From Mesorhizobium sp. B2-4-3 (GTDB lineage: Bacteria; Pseudomonadota; Alphaproteobacteria; Rhizobiales; Rhizobiaceae): 60,095 bases of DNA. Location of the stretch: assembly GCF_006442815.1 (NCBI RefSeq), contig NZ_VFVL01000037.1:1-60095 (forward strand). The letters are read 5' to 3'. A program made the position numbers and the translations under genes. Below the pieces are notes generated by a model. The model saw nothing but the letters and a program-made list of their open reading frames with translations. It was not told the DNA's origin and ran no database searches. Of the stretch, positions 1-8,462 are shown in pieces (position 1 is the first letter of the stretch; every line of letters starts with the position of its first letter).

Positions 1-298
1 GAGCATCGATCTGGGCAGCGTTCAGCGTTTCCAGCTCGCGGCCGGGCCGGAAATCCGAGATGGCCAGGAAGAGGTCACCTCGCTCGGTCTCCAGCGCGAA
101 ACCATCCAGCTGGTAGCCTCCGCGACCTTCATGACGGACCGGTGTGTAGGCAAGATCGATGCAGTCGCCATTTTCGGCAGCCAGCTTCGCATAGAGCCTG
201 AAGAAGGCTGCCGCCTGTGGTTCTGCCGAGGCCTCCGCCTGGAACAGCAGATCATCCCAGAAGCGCACGAAGGCTTCTTCCTGATCAATTGCGCTCAT
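1..298 (-). CDS. AIPR-family protein, N-terminal part (cut by window edge)
   Basis: The frame opens at ATG 298 and stays open to the left edge, so only about 99 residues are visible. They contain a GYQLDGFAL stretch followed by a hydrophobic GDLFLAISDF strand, which resembles the start of AIPR (abortive-infection phage-resistance) proteins. The start overlaps the stop of the upstream DUF4420 gene in an ATGA, so it is the fourth gene of the leftward defence operon. AIPR proteins often sit beside Z1 and DUF4420 genes. Family assignment rests on the N-terminus and context only; the rest lies outside the window. Confidence 0.6.
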   Translation of the reverse strand, partial: MSAIDQEEAFVRFWDDLLFQAEASAEPQAAAFFRLYAKLAAENGDCIDLAYTPVRHEGRGGYQLDGFALETERGDLFLAISDFRPGRELETLNAAQIDA

Positions 299-1278
299 GC
301 AAAGACGTCATTCATTGTTTCGGCTAGGTCGACGGCAAAGGGCTCGCACGCATGCAGCAATATTTCGTAGGAGACCTTCTGCACGCCGGCGGGGAGCATG
401 CTCGCTGTGATTCGTGGAAAATTGTCGCGGACCTCGAAGAGCCTGCGGTCCGTCAGCAGCCACGCGGGCTGGTCGTATTCGTCCTTGCGAACATAACCCC
501 ATGCTTCGAGCGCGATCTCAAAGGCGTCAAGGACAGACGGTCCGGCGTCTGCGAAGCGGCTCGCAAGCGAAGCCACAAGAGAGTTGAGTGTGAAGGAAGC
601 CCCTGTCGCTGGCCCCGCAGCGATGCCCTGGTGACAGAGAAGCAGCCGGCTACCGGCTGTGTCCAGCTGGGCCTCCGAGGCGATGATCAGGCGCTGGTCA
701 GCCGTTGAGAGCTGCGTCTTGATCTCGAACTGCCAGAGCCCGACTGCAAAATCCTGTTCGTCGCGATGTGCGCCGCGCCAGGGCGCAACCGCGTCCGCCG
801 CGGACATGCGGGGCAGGATCTCATCTCGAAGAAACAGGAGTTCGCCGGTCAGACCGATGGCTTCGGATCTGCTCAGCAGGTCGTCGCGCCGGCGACGAAG
901 CATATCATGCCAGTCGGCAAGCCGGCGAAGGACCAGCCGCAGGCCAATGGCGTTGGCACCACGGGCTTGATCAGCGGTGGCCCTCAGCAAATGATCGCAA
1001 AGCGCGCGAAAGATGTCGAACTGGTCACGATCATGCAGCGTGAGGACCAACCGCGCGCCGTCTGGCGGCCGACGCTCAAGGGTCACGTCGATGCCATTCA
1101 GCTTGGGCGGGTCGGGCAGCTCACGGCAACCTGTGTCGGACGCCAGTGAAAATATGTAGTTCCCGGCGAAATCGCGGCCACGGAAGAAGTCCAGCGGGTG
1201 TGAAGCGTTCGCGCGTCGGACGTTGTCAGCGTTCGGGCCAGCCGCCGGCGCAATATCGATCCAGTCGTCTTCGCTCAC
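295..1278 (-). CDS. PD-(D/E)XK motif protein (DUF4420-like nuclease)
   Basis: A 327-residue protein with a plausible PD-(D/E)XK core: a GELLFL helix with Glu near residues 145-150, QDF near 175-177 and FEIKT near 184-188. This fits DUF4420 proteins, which are predicted restriction-type nucleases. Its start abuts the Z1 gene stop and its stop overlaps the AIPR start, so translation is probably coupled. In this context it would be the DNA-cutting subunit of a Z1/GHKL-ATPase defence complex. The family and predicted fold are reasonably secure; nuclease activity and specificity are inferred. Confidence 0.75.
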   Translation of the reverse strand: MSEDDWIDIAPAAGPNADNVRRANASHPLDFFRGRDFAGNYIFSLASDTGCRELPDPPKLNGIDVTLERRPPDGARLVLTLHDRDQFDIFRALCDHLLRATADQARGANAIGLRLVLRRLADWHDMLRRRRDDLLSRSEAIGLTGELLFLRDEILPRMSAADAVAPWRGAHRDEQDFAVGLWQFEIKTQLSTADQRLIIASEAQLDTAGSRLLLCHQGIAAGPATGASFTLNSLVASLASRFADAGPSVLDAFEIALEAWGYVRKDEYDQPAWLLTDRRLFEVRDNFPRITASMLPAGVQKVSYEILLHACEPFAVDLAETMNDVFA

Positions 1279-3968
1279 TAGCCTTCCTCCAGGATCGCAT
1301 CATCGTCCTCAGACTCACTGTTAGCCTCCAGCTCGATCTGCTTCCGGTAAACAGCGTTCACCTGATACGTGCGCGCAGTCGATGGCTTGTTCGTCGATGG
1401 CAGGCAGAATCCGAGCGAGACTACAGGGCCACTAAGCTTCTTCTGCTCCGTCGCCTCGCCAGTCGTGAAGAGCTGGACCAGTAGCAGGGGACGCGTGCGT
1501 TGTGCGCAGAAGGCCTTATCGCCGCGCAATCCACCTTCCCTTTCACGCTCGGCGAAGCCGTCAGCCAGCTGCTCTTCGGTCAGTGCAATCTGGGCGTCGT
1601 TCGGGTCAGCAACCCGGTTGCGGCCGCCAGTGACGCGGTAGCCGCCTTCAACTGTATCGCCTGACACCCGTTTGCGGAGGGCAAAGCTGTGTCCCGGGAC
1701 GATGGCGTCGGCAGGAATGCCGCCTGCCGGATGTGGAACGGCAACATCCCACTCGGCCATCTCGTCTTGAAGCCTGTCGGAAAAATAGTCCATGAACAGG
1801 CTGGTACCTCCGCTGATCGGACCGAGGTCAGCATGGGCCGAAGGAAAGGTGAAACCTCTCAGCAATGACATGATCCTGAGACCCGAAACCCCGCGCCAGA
1901 CGACAGCCTGGCTGGTGGTGGAGGCGCTTGAAGGAGCACCCAGGCCGTCGAGGAAACGCTTCACCTCTTCAAGGTTGGCCTGGTTCACACTCTGGTCGTT
2001 CACTAGGATATAACCTTCCAGATGTCGCTCCGAATAATCCTGGGCAACGGTCATCTGAGTGGCAGACCGCATTTTGTTGGCCGCGGTAATCCGGATGGCT
2101 GTCGGGCTTTCCCGGACCTTCAGTCCGAAGTGTTCGGGGGTCATGCCGAGATCCTGCATGCGTCGTACCTCGGTCCGCAATTCCTCGATGGCTTCGCTGA
2201 TCTCTTCGTAGTGATCCAGCGCAATCTGAGGAAGGTAGACCCGACAGAGATCTTCATAGTCCGGACGGTATCCGAACCATCGCGCCATCTGCATCAGTGT
2301 GTCAGACGCCGCTGTATTGCGCAGGATGTAAGATATCGTAAGGCCTTCAAGCGTGAGACCACGCGAGAGAGCAAGGCCTCCAATGGCGATGACATGCAGG
2401 CCGTGCTCCCGATTGGCGCGATAGTCGAGAACGCCGCCCTTCATGTTCACCGTCACCGTCACTACGCTCGCTGCCGCATCCTTCAGAACTTTCAGAAGCT
2501 GATCAAATGTCACGCCAGTGTCAGAGAATTCCCGTTCGAAGTCCGACTTGAACGCCATGATCGATGGATCTTTGACCGCATCTGAGCCCAGCCCCGCGCT
2601 GACGACAGCTGAGTTCTTGAGCTCGCCGAGATAGGCATAGATGAGCCCGTAGACCCGCTCCTGAATGGCATTGAAACGGCTGACATTGACCATCATTGAG
2701 CAGTGCTGGTCGCCCTGGCCCCGCAGGATGCGGATCGCCCGGGTCAGGATGAAAACGCGTATCGCGGTCAGGAGCGACATTGGCAGCGCGTCGACGCGCT
2801 GGTCGCTCTTGTGCCTCAGCGGCAGGATGGTGGTGTAGTCGGCGACGATCCTCACCATTGTCGATCTGAGGTCGCCCCCGTCGGCGAAAACCCGGGTCGC
2901 GCCGACGTAGTTCGAAGGAGGATCCAGTGCTTTGATGAAGTGCCTGGGGAACAGGTCGTCCTCCAGCATCGCGTCGTTGGTTTCAGGATCGATAAAGATG
3001 TTAGCAAACGGGGTCGCCGTGTAGCCAATGTAGGTCCGGCGGTCGAAGAGTGTCAGAATCTCGCGGATGACAGCGTTGATGGCCGTCGTGGCGCCTGGGT
3101 CCTTGGCCGTGTTGATTGAAGCGTTGTCGGCTTCGTCGTCAATCAGTAGCAGCGGCGAGGTGATGATCGTTCCGTGGCCCTGTTCGATAAGCCAGTCGCG
3201 CAAACGGGTCAGAGGCGCCTTATTCTTCTTTATGACGAAGATGATCGGCTCGCTGTGAGCGGCCAGGCTGAACACTACTCCGCCGGAATCGCGGTTGAAG
3301 TCCTTGTCACGCGAGGTGCCGTAAGCGGGGAACCGCTTCTGGGTAGCGTAGGTAAGGATGGGCAACGGCTCCTGCGCGAGAGCGTGGAAGACTGACTTCT
3401 TACCGATGAACGTCTCGTCGAGCCTTTCCTGGGTCTGTGAACGCAGGGTATTGGTGATGCCCGCAAGCAGGATGATCGTGCGATAGCCGGCGTCGGCAGC
3501 CTTGCAGATAAGCGCCGAATAGTTAGTCGTCTTGCCCGACTGGACATGACCTATGACCATGCCACGCCTTGGGCCTGTCCCTCCCTCCTTAGGATTACCG
3601 GCGTAGTCCAGGATTTCGTCGGTCACGCTATCGAGCGTTGCAACAACCTGCGGCGGTATTACTCCGCCTTCAAGGTAGTATCTGCGCAGGCGGCTCCAGT
3701 AATAGAAGTCGATCTCATCGCGTTTTTCGCGAAGCCATGGTCGAAAGTCACTGTGGACCGACGACCCTCGGGTCTGGGTAGTTGTAAAGCTGCCTTCCAG
3801 CTCGCGGATAAGCCAGGTTTTCTCTTCATCCGACAGCGGCAGGGGCCAGCTGTCGACCTGGCCTGCGATTGCGCCCTCGGGAAGCGGTCGACCCTGAGCA
3901 ACCTCTTCTGAATAGATTTGCCCCAGTTTGAGGGTGAAGTAAGCGAGTTCGCTACTGAGATTCCGCAC
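1278..3968 (-). CDS. Z1 domain-containing helicase-like ATPase
   Basis: An 896-residue protein. It has a P-loop GHVQSGKT at residues 140-147, an IDDEAD Walker-B motif near 276-281, YTATPFANIF near 316-325, and a later GLALSRGLTLEGL plus QMARWFGY segment typical of the second half of the Z1 fold. Z1 proteins are superfamily-2-like NTPases found next to MutL/MORC-type ATPases and nucleases in predicted restriction systems. The start overlaps the upstream ATPase gene by 17 nt and the stop abuts the DUF4420 start. The role is probably DNA translocation or remodelling coupled to cleavage, which is inferred. Confidence 0.85.
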   Translation of the reverse strand: MRNLSSELAYFTLKLGQIYSEEVAQGRPLPEGAIAGQVDSWPLPLSDEEKTWLIRELEGSFTTTQTRGSSVHSDFRPWLREKRDEIDFYYWSRLRRYYLEGGVIPPQVVATLDSVTDEILDYAGNPKEGGTGPRRGMVIGHVQSGKTTNYSALICKAADAGYRTIILLAGITNTLRSQTQERLDETFIGKKSVFHALAQEPLPILTYATQKRFPAYGTSRDKDFNRDSGGVVFSLAAHSEPIIFVIKKNKAPLTRLRDWLIEQGHGTIITSPLLLIDDEADNASINTAKDPGATTAINAVIREILTLFDRRTYIGYTATPFANIFIDPETNDAMLEDDLFPRHFIKALDPPSNYVGATRVFADGGDLRSTMVRIVADYTTILPLRHKSDQRVDALPMSLLTAIRVFILTRAIRILRGQGDQHCSMMVNVSRFNAIQERVYGLIYAYLGELKNSAVVSAGLGSDAVKDPSIMAFKSDFEREFSDTGVTFDQLLKVLKDAAASVVTVTVNMKGGVLDYRANREHGLHVIAIGGLALSRGLTLEGLTISYILRNTAASDTLMQMARWFGYRPDYEDLCRVYLPQIALDHYEEISEAIEELRTEVRRMQDLGMTPEHFGLKVRESPTAIRITAANKMRSATQMTVAQDYSERHLEGYILVNDQSVNQANLEEVKRFLDGLGAPSSASTTSQAVVWRGVSGLRIMSLLRGFTFPSAHADLGPISGGTSLFMDYFSDRLQDEMAEWDVAVPHPAGGIPADAIVPGHSFALRKRVSGDTVEGGYRVTGGRNRVADPNDAQIALTEEQLADGFAEREREGGLRGDKAFCAQRTRPLLLVQLFTTGEATEQKKLSGPVVSLGFCLPSTNKPSTARTYQVNAVYRKQIELEANSESEDDDAILEEG

Positions 3969-5442
3969 GCAGCCACCCCTTTTCCCTGAGCACTGATTCA
4001 GTCGTCTTCCAGGCCTCGCACCAGGGCTCGGTTACCCGCAGCAGCGCAATCAGCGCCTCCATGTCGCCATCGACCCGATCAAGCAGCAGTGGAAGCGCGC
4101 TTATCAGATCCGCGCGGAAGGCCTCGGGATCGGACAGGGTCTGATGGATCGAGTCGATCCGCGCCGTGGCGTCATGGCCGAAAGCCGCGACCGGGAAGGC
4201 CTGTTCAATTACCTTGATCGCGGCCGACGCCGCATGCCTCTGCTCATCATCACCACCCTCAAGCAGAGCCTCGATTATCGGGTGCTCCCGATTTATCGAA
4301 TAGTGGATCTCACCGCCCCGCGCGTGCCGGCTCCACACTGACGTGGTCCCACGGCGATCCAGTCGCCCGCCTCGGGAACGATAGACGCGCGCCGAGCGTC
4401 TGCGCAGGCCTTCTACGATCTGGTGCAGACGGGAGCGCAGAGCAGCCGGCAGCTGCGCATCCGATTTGTCGATCGTGATCTTCCAGACGTGATCAAGCGC
4501 GTTTGGGATATCCACGCGGATGCGCACCAGCTGCGAGAGTTCGCCGTGGCGTACGAGCCTGAACCAGGTGCCACTGATGATCAGACGATGGTTCCGATAA
4601 ACATAGAAGCCCTGGTTCCGCAGAAAGCCTTCCTCACCACCAAGCCGATCGTATTGGTTGGCCATCAGTTTTGAATAGTGGGGCAGGATGAAAGGCTGGA
4701 TGTCGATGGTTTGTCCCGCGATTTCCAGGGGTTCGGGCTCCAGTTCCTGAGTCGCTTCATGATCGCGGTAAAAAGGGTCCCAGGGATCGACTTTCTGGCC
4801 GTTCAGTCTGATGACAAGACGGCGGCCCCTGGCCTCGCCTGCAAGATAGCGGTGGAAGATCAGGGCCAGGCGATTGTGAGTGTGGACGACCAGGGCATTG
4901 AACTCGCTGACTGTCAGGGTACCGTTCTCTGACAGCCTGTCGCAGTTCGACCATAGAATTTCGACACCGTCCTTCTCGAGCAGTTCGGGCGACGCCAGGT
5001 CTGCGATTTCATCCGGCTCAAGAATGCCCATCCGCCAGCCGTTGACGTCTTCGAGATCCCACACGCAGCCGCTTGTCTCATTATTCTTGTGGGCGATCAC
5101 TGAGAGCCGTGTGCACTGGGAAAAGGATGCCGACTTCATCCCCCAGCCAAAGCGGCCGAGGTCGTCCGGCGACCGCTCTATCAGCGGATTTGCGCTGGCA
5201 GGGCGCATCGCCAGCCGGAGTTCTGCCCCGGACATACTATGTCCATCGTCACGGATCCGGATCTGGGGCGCGCCGCCGGCGAAGTCGCAGGTCAGAGAGA
5301 TTTCCCTGGCACCGGCTTTTATGCTGTTGTCGATAAGATCGGCCAGGGCGCCCGGCAGGTCGTAGCTGCCGAAACTGCGCGCCGACATCATAAGCGAGGC
5401 TGCATCCGGGGGGTTGTCTTCGAACTTCATCCCCAGAAGCAT
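3952..5442 (-). CDS. GHKL (HATPase_c_3, MutL/MORC-like) ATP-binding protein
   Basis: A protein of about 496 residues, first gene of the leftward operon. The GHKL ATP-binding motifs are clear: an N-box DLIDNSIKAGA (about 35-45), a DDGHSMS motif (about 65-71) and a glycine-rich DLGRFGWGMKSASFS (about 94-108). This is the Hsp90/MutL/MORC-type fold; such ATPases act as ATP-gated DNA clamps. ATG 5442 and ATG 5430 (which gives MKFEDN) are both possible starts and neither has a strong ribosome site. It is followed with overlap by the Z1 gene, which supports one complex. Confidence 0.82.
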   Translation of the reverse strand: MLLGMKFEDNPPDAASLMMSARSFGSYDLPGALADLIDNSIKAGAREISLTCDFAGGAPQIRIRDDGHSMSGAELRLAMRPASANPLIERSPDDLGRFGWGMKSASFSQCTRLSVIAHKNNETSGCVWDLEDVNGWRMGILEPDEIADLASPELLEKDGVEILWSNCDRLSENGTLTVSEFNALVVHTHNRLALIFHRYLAGEARGRRLVIRLNGQKVDPWDPFYRDHEATQELEPEPLEIAGQTIDIQPFILPHYSKLMANQYDRLGGEEGFLRNQGFYVYRNHRLIISGTWFRLVRHGELSQLVRIRVDIPNALDHVWKITIDKSDAQLPAALRSRLHQIVEGLRRRSARVYRSRGGRLDRRGTTSVWSRHARGGEIHYSINREHPIIEALLEGGDDEQRHAASAAIKVIEQAFPVAAFGHDATARIDSIHQTLSDPEAFRADLISALPLLLDRVDGDMEALIALLRVTEPWCEAWKTTESVLREKGWLRAESQ

Positions 5443-5717
5443 CCCATGCTCAGGTCAGTAATGCTGTCTCCAAAAAAGTAATCCAAGTCTGCTACCCCCT
5501 GAAGTACGCTAGACGCCCAGGCTTCCACTTTCAACTGCAAGTAACTGTCAGGCAGCGGGCGTTCCCTGAGTTTTACAGCGGAATCTGGATGCCGGGCCAC
5601 CGAGCCAGACTGGTGCCAGCGCGGGCCGGACCGGAGCGAGTCGATGTCCCGGCCTAATTTGCATATTTTTGGTGCACATTTCACCACTATGCCGTATTCT
5701 TAAGAATCGGAGGGTCT
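5443..5717. promoter_or_regulatory. Divergent promoter region between the two defence operons
   Basis: A 275-bp intergenic stretch between the leftward ATPase operon and the rightward RHH-methyltransferase operon. Its right end is AT-rich and holds a TGGTG/CACCA inverted repeat (5670-5674 and 5682-5686) and a perfect palindrome at 5696-5707. No open frame in it looks coding. Both operons are probably controlled from here, plausibly by the RHH protein encoded directly downstream. Confidence 0.5.
5696..5707. promoter_or_regulatory. Perfect 12-bp palindrome, candidate RHH operator
   Basis: ATTCTTAAGAAT is a perfect palindrome ending 10 bp before the RHH start codon and just upstream of its ribosome site (GGAGGG, 5709-5714). 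Small RHH proteins usually bind short palindromes at their own promoter, so this is a natural autoregulatory site. The binding itself is inferred. Confidence 0.4.
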
Positions 5718-5915
5718 ATGGCGAAATCCGCAACGAAAAAGATGCGATCGGTCCGCACCTCCGTGATGCTGCCGGCCGACTGCTACGCGCAGATTCAGGC
5801 TTTGGCGGATGCAAATCAGGTCTCCTCGGCGTGGGTTATCCGTCATGCGCTACTTAAGTTCCTGAACGAGCAGACTGCGCAGCTGCAGCTCCCGCTGCGC
5901 CCAGAGGAACGCTGA
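5718..5915 (+). CDS. Small ribbon-helix-helix DNA-binding protein
   Basis: A 65-residue protein. The pattern RSVRTSVMLPADCYAQI followed by a helix and VSSAWVIRHALLKFL fits an Arc/CopG-type ribbon-helix-helix fold. A GGAGGG ribosome site precedes ATG 5718. The stop lies one base before the methyltransferase ATG, so the two are co-transcribed. The likely role is control of methyltransferase and nuclease expression, like the controller proteins of restriction-modification systems, though those are usually HTH proteins. Function is inferred from size, fold and position. Confidence 0.65.
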   Translation: MAKSATKKMRSVRTSVMLPADCYAQIQALADANQVSSAWVIRHALLKFLNEQTAQLQLPLRPEER

Positions 5916-5916
5916 G

Positions 5917-7416
5917 ATGGAAGCGCGGCTCATAAGCCAAAAGCTTCAGAGGGTTCGTAGCGGTTCGAAGCCGCCCCGCGTACTGGACCTTTTCTCGGGA
6001 TGTGGAGGCCTGTCGCTTGGTTTCAAGCGTGCTGGCTATGACATCGCGGGCGCCGTTGAGTTTGATACCCACGCAGCGAAATCCCACGGCCTGAACTTCC
6101 ATCCGAACGACGCGCGCCATTCAATTGCCCGCGACATCACTGAAACCCCTCCCGCGAAGCTTGCAGAAGCGCTGGGCCTGGGGGACGTCTCCCTCGCCGT
6201 GGATGTGCTGGTCGGCGGCCCCCCATGTCAGGCGTTTGCCCGGGTGGGCCGCTCAAAGCTCCGTGAGGTGGCAGAGCATCCTGAAGCCTTCCGTCATGAT
6301 GCCAGGGCCAGGCTCTATATCGAATATCTTCGATATGTCGAAGCATGCGCTCCACTAGCTGTCGTAATGGAAAACGTTCCCGACATGCTCAATCATGGGG
6401 GGCACAATCTCGCGGAGGAGATCGCGGAGGTTCTCGCCGGCAAAGGATATGTCTGCCGGTATTCCCTGCTGAACGCGGCTTTCTACGGGGTCCCGCAGAT
6501 GCGGGAACGAATGATACTCATTGCGCTGCACCGGGAGGTGGCTGACAGCATCAGTCTGCCTGAACCGACGCACTGGATTGATCTACCGGCGGGATACGGT
6601 GGGACACGCGCTGTTGCCCTGAAGCTACTCGGTACACCGGGTGGCGCCAGCGACGCGCATCACTACGGCGATCCGCCTGCGGCAACTTCCGACCTAATGC
6701 CTGCCGTCCCAGCTCAGGACGCCATCGGTGATCTGCCAACCATTGATGCCCGCCGGGAGCTCGCCGCGGGCACGCTTCGCCGCGGACGGCGGGGTTTCGA
6801 CATCGCCGTTCCTTACCACAGCAGTGATTCACAGACTGACTACGCCCGCAGCATGCGAAGCTGGCCAGGTTTCGAGGGCAAGTCTGCCCTCTATGATCAC
6901 GTAATACGATATCTTCCCCGGGACTATCAGATCTTCGCTGGCTTGCAGGCCGGCGATCAGTACCCGCAAGCCCGCCGTTACGCGGTCTCACTGTTCGAGA
7001 GGCGTCTGGCAGAGCATCGGGCGCTGGGCGATGAGCTGCCTGAAGATTCGACTGGGTGGAAGAATCTGCTGGCAAGCATTGTTCCGCCGTACGACGCGAG
7101 CAAGTTTCCAAATAAATGGCGGAAGATGGAGGCCAACTGTCCGGCACGAACTCTGCTCGCACATCTCGGAAAAGACGGATACAGCCACATACATTATGAC
7201 AGCGATCAGGCCCGGCCTATTTCCGTACGCGAAGCTGCACGTCTGCAGTCTTTTCCGGATGGCTTTGTATTCAGCGGCACGATGAACCCTGCTTTCCGGC
7301 AGATCGGAAACGCGGTTCCTCCCCTCCTGGCCTGGCGTATCGCGCTGTCTCTTAAGGCACAGCTGACCAACGCGGGAAGCGGGACTACGGCGCTTCGTGC
7401 TGGAGTTCGTCAGTGA
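5917..7416 (+). CDS. DNA (cytosine-5-)-methyltransferase
   Basis: A 499-residue C5 methyltransferase carrying the canonical motifs: LDLFSGCGGLSLGF (motif I, 23-36), GGPPCQAF with catalytic Cys near 104 (motif IV), MENVP near 151-155 (motif VI), YGVPQMRERM near 190-199 (motif VIII), and C-terminal REAARLQSFPD and QIGNAVPPLLA (motifs IX-X). The stretch between VIII and IX, about 200 residues, holds the target-recognition region. It would protect host DNA or serve a modification-sensing system. It sits between the RHH gene and an overlapping unknown gene (ATGA-type junction at 7413). The recognition sequence cannot be read from sequence. Confidence 0.93.
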   Translation: MEARLISQKLQRVRSGSKPPRVLDLFSGCGGLSLGFKRAGYDIAGAVEFDTHAAKSHGLNFHPNDARHSIARDITETPPAKLAEALGLGDVSLAVDVLVGGPPCQAFARVGRSKLREVAEHPEAFRHDARARLYIEYLRYVEACAPLAVVMENVPDMLNHGGHNLAEEIAEVLAGKGYVCRYSLLNAAFYGVPQMRERMILIALHREVADSISLPEPTHWIDLPAGYGGTRAVALKLLGTPGGASDAHHYGDPPAATSDLMPAVPAQDAIGDLPTIDARRELAAGTLRRGRRGFDIAVPYHSSDSQTDYARSMRSWPGFEGKSALYDHVIRYLPRDYQIFAGLQAGDQYPQARRYAVSLFERRLAEHRALGDELPEDSTGWKNLLASIVPPYDASKFPNKWRKMEANCPARTLLAHLGKDGYSHIHYDSDQARPISVREAARLQSFPDGFVFSGTMNPAFRQIGNAVPPLLAWRIALSLKAQLTNAGSGTTALRAGVRQ

Positions 7417-7961
7417 GCGGGCGGGAACTGATCATTGTCCGCTCACTCACGGACTCGGATATGGGATTATTCGCAGCACACCGCAAAGCGACTGCGAGTC
7501 GCCAACGGGCGATTGCCCTGACCGAGCCTGCGGCGGAGCGGCTGCTTCACCCGGATATTGTCCGCGAGAAGGGTGGAGAATTCGATTGTATCTGCCTGTT
7601 CGGAGCTGCGATGAACCGGGAGATTCGGCGCATTAACAAAGGTGGCAAAAACTGGCGCCTGGGAGGCAGCCAGCTGGAGCACCAGGTCTTTCAGGAGCTC
7701 GACAGCAAAGACTTTGCACTCATCCGGTCAGTTCCCCTGAATGACGGTTCCAGCCCTATCCTCATGACATTCGTTGGCCGTCGGTCACACAGGCTCATTC
7801 AGGCGGGCCTCTCCGCAACTCTGGCGGAGGGCATGCTCCAGCACAACGTCGCTATTTTCGAAGAAGACGATAACGAGTTCGCGTCGCTCGCGGACCTCTT
7901 CCCCGGGATCCCGGCGCGCGTTGCCGTTCGACCAGCGGTTCAGCAGCCGGCGCTTCTGTAG
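7413..7961 (+). CDS. Unknown methyltransferase-operon protein
   Basis: A 182-residue protein whose GTG start overlaps the methyltransferase stop and whose stop abuts the Vsr start. I do not recognise the family. It has no signal peptide or membrane segment, an N-terminal SLTDSDMGLFAAHR segment, and a central alpha/beta-looking region rich in charged residues. Fixed position between a C5 methyltransferase and Vsr suggests a partner of the modification or repair step. It could also be a divergent nuclease; no catalytic motif is evident. Confidence 0.7.
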   Translation: MSGRELIIVRSLTDSDMGLFAAHRKATASRQRAIALTEPAAERLLHPDIVREKGGEFDCICLFGAAMNREIRRINKGGKNWRLGGSQLEHQVFQELDSKDFALIRSVPLNDGSSPILMTFVGRRSHRLIQAGLSATLAEGMLQHNVAIFEEDDNEFASLADLFPGIPARVAVRPAVQQPALL

Positions 7962-8462
7962 ATGAAATCAGATATCCACACGTCGACTACCGATGTGCAC
8001 TCTCCCGAGGTGCGCAGCTACAACATGAGCCGCATCCGTGGTCGCAATACGCGACCGGAAATGCTGATCCGGACTGGCCTGCATGCACGCGGATTTCGTT
8101 TCCGGCTTCAGGTGCGGGAACTGCCTGGCCGCCCGGATCTGGTTTTTCCAAAATGGCGAGCCGTGCTTCTGGTCCACGGCTGCTTCTGGCACGGCCACAA
8201 CTGCCACCTCTTCCGTCTTCCAGCTACGCGCCAGGATTTCTGGGCGTCGAAGATTGCAGCGAACAAGGAGCGCGACGCGCGATCGTACAGGGCGCTGGCT
8301 GATCAGGGATGGCGGACACTCACGCTGTGGGAATGCGCAATTCGTGGGCGCGGGCGATGGCCCGACCAGGACGTCCTGGATGCGTGTGAAACATTCCTGA
8401 CCGGCACCGCTTTGGCGGCCGAAATATCCGGAGGCTCTCCGCATCTCGGCGAGATTGGGTGA
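7962..8462 (+). CDS. vsr: Very short patch repair (Vsr-like) endonuclease
   Basis: A 166-residue protein with Vsr hallmarks: MSRIRGRNTRPEM near 22-34, LPGRPDLVFPKWRAVLLVHG with the catalytic Asp near 59, and a GCFWHGHNC zinc and active-site segment near 73-81. Vsr enzymes nick at T:G mismatches caused by deamination of 5-methylcytosine, so they commonly accompany C5 methyltransferases. In defence islands Vsr-fold proteins also act as restriction nucleases, which cannot be excluded here. Translationally coupled to both neighbours. Confidence 0.9.
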   Translation: MKSDIHTSTTDVHSPEVRSYNMSRIRGRNTRPEMLIRTGLHARGFRFRLQVRELPGRPDLVFPKWRAVLLVHGCFWHGHNCHLFRLPATRQDFWASKIAANKERDARSYRALADQGWRTLTLWECAIRGRGRWPDQDVLDACETFLTGTALAAEISGGSPHLGEIG

